Assembly: GCA_949126835.1 (NCBI GenBank)
Contig: OX421500.1
Coordinates: 17,738,181 to 17,802,180 of the forward strand
Direction: 5' to 3'
Length of the DNA: 64,000 nucleotides
DNA from: Anisus vortex
Lineage: Eukaryota > Mollusca > Gastropoda > Planorbidae
The notes beneath the pieces were generated by a model that saw nothing but the letters and a program-made list of their open reading frames with translations, was not told where the DNA came from and made no database searches. Position numbers and translations under genes: made by a program. Shown in pieces: positions 59,328-64,000 of this stretch; position 1 is the first letter of the stretch, and each line of letters opens with the position of its first letter.

Positions 59328-60159
59328 AAGTGGGGACCTCGCCGCGGTATCCTGAACTCAAGCCGTTCAGGGCACTAACAACAGCAATCAACCCGAGGAC
59401 CACGCCGTTACTGAAACCGACCCTGTATTGGGGGCTCATCTCTCTACAACACGAAAACTCTAAACAGCAAACAGATCCGCCACCTCAAACGCAAGCCAAG
59501 TCACCCCACTGAGCCAGACTCATCACCATACGCCACCTGCGCCACCCGAGATACGCCAGCAACCAGACTCGTCACTTCAACGCCAACCAAGGCACCCGTT
59601 AAGCCAGACTCATCACCTTACGCCACCTGCGCCACCCCAAACACGCCAGAAACAAGACTCGTCACCCCAACGCCAACCAAGGCACCCATTAAGCCAGATT
59701 CGCCACCACATTATACCAGATCCGCCACCCCAAGCGCCAGACCGTCAACCTCGGGCCCCGAGACGTCAGCACTAGAGACCGCCGAGAACCCGACATCTGT
59801 CCCGTCAACCTCCCTGTAGGAACCGCCGTAGTCCCGGTACCCAACCCGGAGAAAAGACAATAACACTATACACTATCTAGTCCCGGCATGGGGAGAAAGA
59901 ACTTTTCACTATACCGAAGCTACCTACAACCAACAGAGCGCCATGAGCCATACAAAAACGATAACTTTGTGATTGGATACGTGTGTATTGTGTATGTGTG
60001 CGAAATTCTAGGAATAGCTGTTCGGTAGGTACCATTTTGGACTAGTATTAAGTTAGTTAAACTCTGAACCCCCCCCCCCCAACCCCTCTTACAATTTCCT
60101 CTTTCTATCTCGTTATATCTCTGTCCGTTACTGCCTTACTCTCGCCTTACACTGTCACT
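59328..60159 (+). other. Retrotransposon leader
   Basis: Between LTR and gag. It includes proline-codon-rich imperfect repeats (CGCCACCTGCGCCACCC-like, 59530-59740) and a C-run near 60070. No intact frame. Confidence 0.5.
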
Positions 60160-61183
60160 ATGGCCAAAGGTGAACTGTTGCGTAAGCAGCTGAGAAAAGA
60201 TGCTATAGCGATAGGCTACAGTGACGGAGACGTCATTAAATACGTAGTTGAACAAGTAGCAGTCCATGAGGCAAGAGAAGAGAAACTTAGACTAGAGCAG
60301 AGAGAAGAGAAACTTAGAGTAGAGCAGAGAGAAGATAAACTTAGAGTAGAGCAGAGAGAAGAGAAACTTAGGTTAGAACAGTTAGCTAGGGAGGACACAC
60401 TTAGGTTAGAACAATTAGCTAGGGAGGACACACTTAGGTTAGAACATTTAGAGAGAGAAGAAAGACTTAGATTAGATGAGGAGGCAAGCAGGACACATGA
60501 ATTCAGACTAGCTGAATTAGCCGCAAGCACTAGGCCCCCCAAACAACAGCGACAACCCAAACTCCCCCCCATCATTTAGCTCAGTCAACCCCAACACTCC
60601 CCTCCCCCGACACGCTTCTCTATGGACAGACATCCAGGACCCCCGACTAGTACAATTTGACGTTTATCTTCGACGGTTTAGTGACTGTATGGAGTTAAAC
60701 GAGATCCCTCCAGAAATACATTGCCGAATTCTCATCTCCACACTGAGGGGAGAGAATTATGAGACGTATTGCAAACTGCCCCCAGACGATAGGGAGTCGT
60801 GTGCTGCATTAAAGAACGCACTCTTAAACCGACACCAGCTACACGCGTCGCATTATCAGAAACGATTCCGTACCGCCACGCTACGGTCAGGAGATAACTA
60901 TACACAATTCGCGGAGCGAATTCAGGCCTACTTACTTAAGTGGGTAGAATTAGGGGACATAGAACAATCCTTTAAAGGCATGGTCACCCTTCTTATGACT
61001 GAACAGATAGAATCCCAGATGCCCCCCAAGCTAAAGGCCTTCTTAATCCAAAAGGGAACCACCCCCGCTTCCCGACGGGAAAACGGTAGACCGGGAAGGC
61101 CACCGCCACCTTCCGCCCGCCCGGGACACCCACAACCACATCGGCCCTATTGGGACAACCATCGCGCCAACCCTTCCCACTAA
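60160..61183 (+). pseudogene. gag: gag of the Gmr1-like retrotransposon, frameshifted
   Basis: The first frame (60160-60579) starts MAKGELLRKQLRKDAIAIGY and carries a highly charged coiled-coil with repeats of the type EEKLRLEQR. It ends at a stop just after a C-rich stretch. The capsid-like part continues in another frame from about 60600 (LPRHASLWTDIQDPRLVQFD, then NYETYCKLPPDDRESCAALK and HYQKRFRTATLRSGDNYTQF), matching the helix-rich capsid region of Ty3/gypsy Gag. A proline/arginine-rich tail follows and no CCHC knuckle was found. The shift most likely lies in the C-runs between 60535 and 60605. Confidence 0.8.
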
Positions 61184-61499
61184 TCAGTCCCGACAACTTC
61201 CCCCCACATTGACCGGGTTACTCTCAAACCAGGCCCCCTCCACCCTTCCAAGATTCGCGACGTCCAGACCAACCCCACCACATGACCAGGCCACGAACCG
61301 GCACCAATCATCCCCATTCGACCCACCACGGTAACTCCGCTGAGCAACAACCCAAGGCACACACCAGCCATAATCACTCCCAGAACCCCCCCCCCCCCAG
61401 GAGTATACACCGCCACCCTTTGCCCGGCAGACACCCCCAGGACGCAAGACCCAGAAACCGACACACCCCCCGCTTACACCCCCGCCAAACCGGACCAAG

Positions 61500-61795
61500 A
61501 CAGAAAGAAATATAGAGATCAACTCAAAAAAAGCCAGGGCCCTTCTCGACTCGGGATGCCAGCTTGATGGGTTCGCTAAGACTTCCTTCGTGAGTCCCTC
61601 CGACTATACTGGCGAGTCAGTCGAATATAGAGTTGTAACGGGATACGTTGAGACCCTCCCAACCGCCAAGGTTCACATCAAGTCAAAACCATACACTGGC
61701 ACGGCTACCTTAGCAATCCGAGCCGAATTACCCTATGACGTCATCTTGGGGGAACGATACGTCAACCTTGCCGATGTCCCCTTCCCCTTGCCTCA
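61500..61795 (+). pseudogene. Aspartic protease domain of the retrotransposon
   Basis: The frame around 61548 reads ARALLDSGCQLDGFAKTSFV, with the retropepsin active-site D-S-G at 61548-61556, and later AELPYDVILGERYVN, which matches the C-terminal retropepsin pattern (hydrophobic pair, I-L-G). It is in a different frame from both the second gag part and the integrase, with the downstream break near 61795. Confidence 0.85.
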
Positions 61796-63670
61796 GTGGC
61801 CACACGCGCGCACCCTGACCCTGTTCCCCACCCTCCCCAGGAATCCCCAACGGCCCACGAATTCCTGCGGGCTCAACAGGAAGACTCGACCCTGGCCCCA
61901 CTCTTCGCTAAGGTCGGTCAAAACCCAGACCCCCCGAAACCCTACTCGTTTATTCAAAAAGGGAAACGACTGTTCCGACGGTCCAGCCTCCCTGACGGGT
62001 CGGTCAGAGACCAGCTCATTTTCCTCGGTCCTTACCGTAGGCAAGTTATGGGGGCGGCCCACGACTCAACCCTGGGCGGCCACCAAGGGCAAGGGTCCAC
62101 AGTCAACAAAATCACCCATTACTTCCACTGGCCCGGTATGCACAAGGAGATCAAACGATTTGTAGCGTCATGTCACCAATGCCAGCTCATGTCCAAGGCC
62201 CACCACACTAAGCCAGTACCGTTAGGCAAACACCCAGTGACCGACACGCCCTTTCAGCGGGTGTCAGTAGACCTCGTAGGGCCACTTTCCATAACACGGA
62301 AGAAGAACAGATTCATACTGTGCGTGATATGCCAGGCTACCAACTGGCCGGAAGCTGTGGCGCTGCCGAAAGAAGACGCGAAACACGTGGCCGAGGCACT
62401 GTTTACCATTTTCACGAGAGTGGGGTTTCCCGAAGTCCTACTCTCCGATAACGGGCCCCAGTTCACCAGTACACTGATGAGGGAAGCGTTGCAAATCATG
62501 AACACCACTCATTTCCGTTCCTCCCCCTACCACCCTCAATACAATGGATTAGTCGAACGGCTTAACCAAACACTAATCGGGCTGTTAAAGAATACCGCCG
62601 ATGGCCCTCTGGATGAATGGGATACCCTCCTCCCTTCCGCCTTATTCGCATATCGGTCTACTCCCCATTCTACCTTAGGCTACACTCCCTATGAGATGTT
62701 ATTCGGTTCCCAACCCCGTGGTCCACTAGAGCTCCTCAAGCGCGCCTGGACCAAACCCTCCCCCCACCCCGAGGAACTCTCAGTCCACGCCTACATCAAT
62801 GATCTAAGGACTAGGCTTAAAACTTTCCACTCTATTGCCTCCAAACACTTAACCAAGGAGAGGGAGAGACAGGAGAAGTTATACAATTGGCGGGCCAAAG
62901 AACGCTCTCTGGCTCCGGGCGATAAAGCACTACTGCTCCTTCCCTCCTCTTACAACAAACTCCAGTTAGCATGGAGAGGCCCATATCCAGTTACAAAAAA
63001 ACTCTCAGGCACCAACTACTTTATAAAAATCGGCAACAAAGACAAATTGTTCCACATCAACTTACTAAAGCGATACATAGAGCAACCGTTAGACGATACA
63101 CCCCTGGTAGCAACGGCCATTGCTGAAGAGACAGAAGCCGATGACTCATTAACGGCCTTCCCCCTACAACAGACAGAAACCATAGATGATGTAGAAATCT
63201 GTCCCCTTCTAGCCCCTGAACAAGCTAACACAGCGAAACATTTACTCTCCTCGTACCCCGACGTGCTGACCGACACCCCAGGGCGTACCAACTTAGAGAC
63301 ATTCACTATGAAGGTCACCGACCCCCGACCCATTCAGGTCAAGGCATACGCTATGCCCCACGCCAAACTGTATGTCATTGAGACAGAAATAAATTATCTG
63401 CTAGCCAACAACATCATCGCCCCCTCAACCTCCCCGTACAATGCGCCGGTAGTACTAGTAAGGAAATCAGACGGTTCTCACCGTATGTGCATAGACTTCC
63501 GCCGCTTAAACGCAGTCACTGAATTTCAAGTTGAACCAATGCCAGACCCTGATTTACTGTTTTCAAAATTGAGCAACGCTCAATACTTTTCCAAGTTTGA
63601 TCTTAGCAAAGGATTCTTCCAAATAGAAGTGGAAGAGAAGTGCCGACACTACCTCGCCTTCAGTACCGAT
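61796..63670 (+). pseudogene. pol: Integrase followed by reverse transcriptase (pol, broken)
   Basis: One frame of 625 codons carries integrase first: the H-x-H/CHQC zinc region (HDSTLGGH, CHQC), then the D,D-35-E core with Asp at 62270 (SVDLVGPL), Asp at 62447 (LLSDNGPQF) and Glu at 62555 (LVERLNQTL). A GPY/F-type module (WRGPYPVTKKL) follows near 62972. Reverse transcriptase begins near 63200 and shows NNIIAPSTSPYNAPVVLVRK, MCIDFRRLN and YFSKFDLSKGFFQIEV. The domains are Ty3/gypsy type but the order is that of copia. An in-frame TAA at 63671 ends it. Confidence 0.93.
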
Positions 63671-64000
63671 TAAGGGCACTTCGAGTTCCAAACTGTCCCC
63701 TTTGGCCTAAATAACTCCCCCTCCGTGTTCACACGCATGATGCGTAAGCTGATTCAACCAATTAACAGACCTGGGATCACCCATTTCGTAGATGATATCT
63801 TGATCGCCACGCCCACTTGGGCAAGTCATGTAGAAACAATAACTGCCCTGCTAGCTAGGCTCCGCGAAACTGGCCTAACCGCGAGGCTCTCAAAATGCAT
63901 AGTCGGGTTCAATAAACTGAAATTCCTAGGTCACATGATCGAAAGGAACAAAATAATGCCAGACGAAAACAAAGTAGAGAAAATTAAGTTAGCCCCTCAG
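63671..64000 (+). pseudogene. pol: Reverse transcriptase continuation after the stop (truncated by window)
   Basis: After the TAA the same frame continues: GHFEFQTVPFGLNNSPSVFT, the catalytic FVDD at 63785-63796, and KFLGHMIERNKIMPDENKVE. These are the palm motifs of Ty3/gypsy reverse transcriptase. RNase H and the 3' LTR lie beyond the window. The stop sits where the family normally has a coding residue, so this copy could not make full-length Pol without readthrough. Confidence 0.9.

Noticed and set aside
61180..61522. Antisense frames of 94 and 112 residues opposite the gag tail
   Set aside because: Glycine/valine-rich shadows of the C-rich sense strand of the retrotransposon.

Overview
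The window looks like nuclear DNA of an invertebrate animal, most likely a mollusc and probably a gastropod (inference). It is very AT-rich and holds one spliced gene spread over about 25 kb with canonical GT-AG introns. The rest is dominated by LINE 3' ends, tRNA-derived SINE-like pieces, hAT-type and TA-flanked MITEs, solo LTRs, minisatellites and one Ty3/gypsy-class retrotransposon. There is no sign of a bacterial, viral or organelle genome.

7.3-32.8 kb, minus strand: a TRPM-type cation channel gene rebuilt from 29 phase-compatible exons. Only fragments of it appear as open frames, because most exons are 14-250 nt. The pre-transmembrane TRPM region, S1-S6, pore, extracellular cysteine loop, TRP box (IWRYQR) and an acidic/basic tail can be read. 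The proposed joins sum to exactly 927 codons including the stop. The N-terminal third is the least certain part, and no SLOG-type TRPM N-terminus was found.

1-7.4 kb: a large diverged inverted repeat (arms about 1-3780 and 4570-7345). The last 14 codons and stop of a second, convergent plus-strand copy of the same terminal exon sit at bases 3-44. This suggests a tail-to-tail pair of TRPM-like paralogues whose 3' flanks form the palindrome. A 429-bp MITE lies in its centre, and a LINE reverse transcriptase relic interrupts the left arm.

Introns of the channel gene hold same-orientation CR1/Jockey-like LINE 3' ends, a pair of about 490-bp repeats, a 21-bp degenerate minisatellite, a 1.04-kb array of a 12-bp unit, and two inverted solo LTRs (about 620 bp) in (TA)n DNA.

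35.0-48.1 kb: a tandem array of four units of 3.1-3.6 kb. Units 1-3 carry two different LINE 3' ends; unit 0 has the matching empty sites and an expanded 36-bp minisatellite. Units 1 and 3 look almost identical.

48.2-57.9 kb: mostly AT-rich non-coding DNA with a hAT-like MITE (8-bp target duplication), a 32-bp minisatellite, LINE relics and a 202-bp hAT-like MITE.

58.0-64.0 kb: the 5' LTR, gag, protease, integrase and part of the reverse transcriptase of an LTR retrotransposon. Its pol order is integrase before reverse transcriptase although its domains are Ty3/gypsy type, which is the signature of the Gmr1-like group. Frame breaks and a stop codon indicate a decaying copy. It runs off the right edge.
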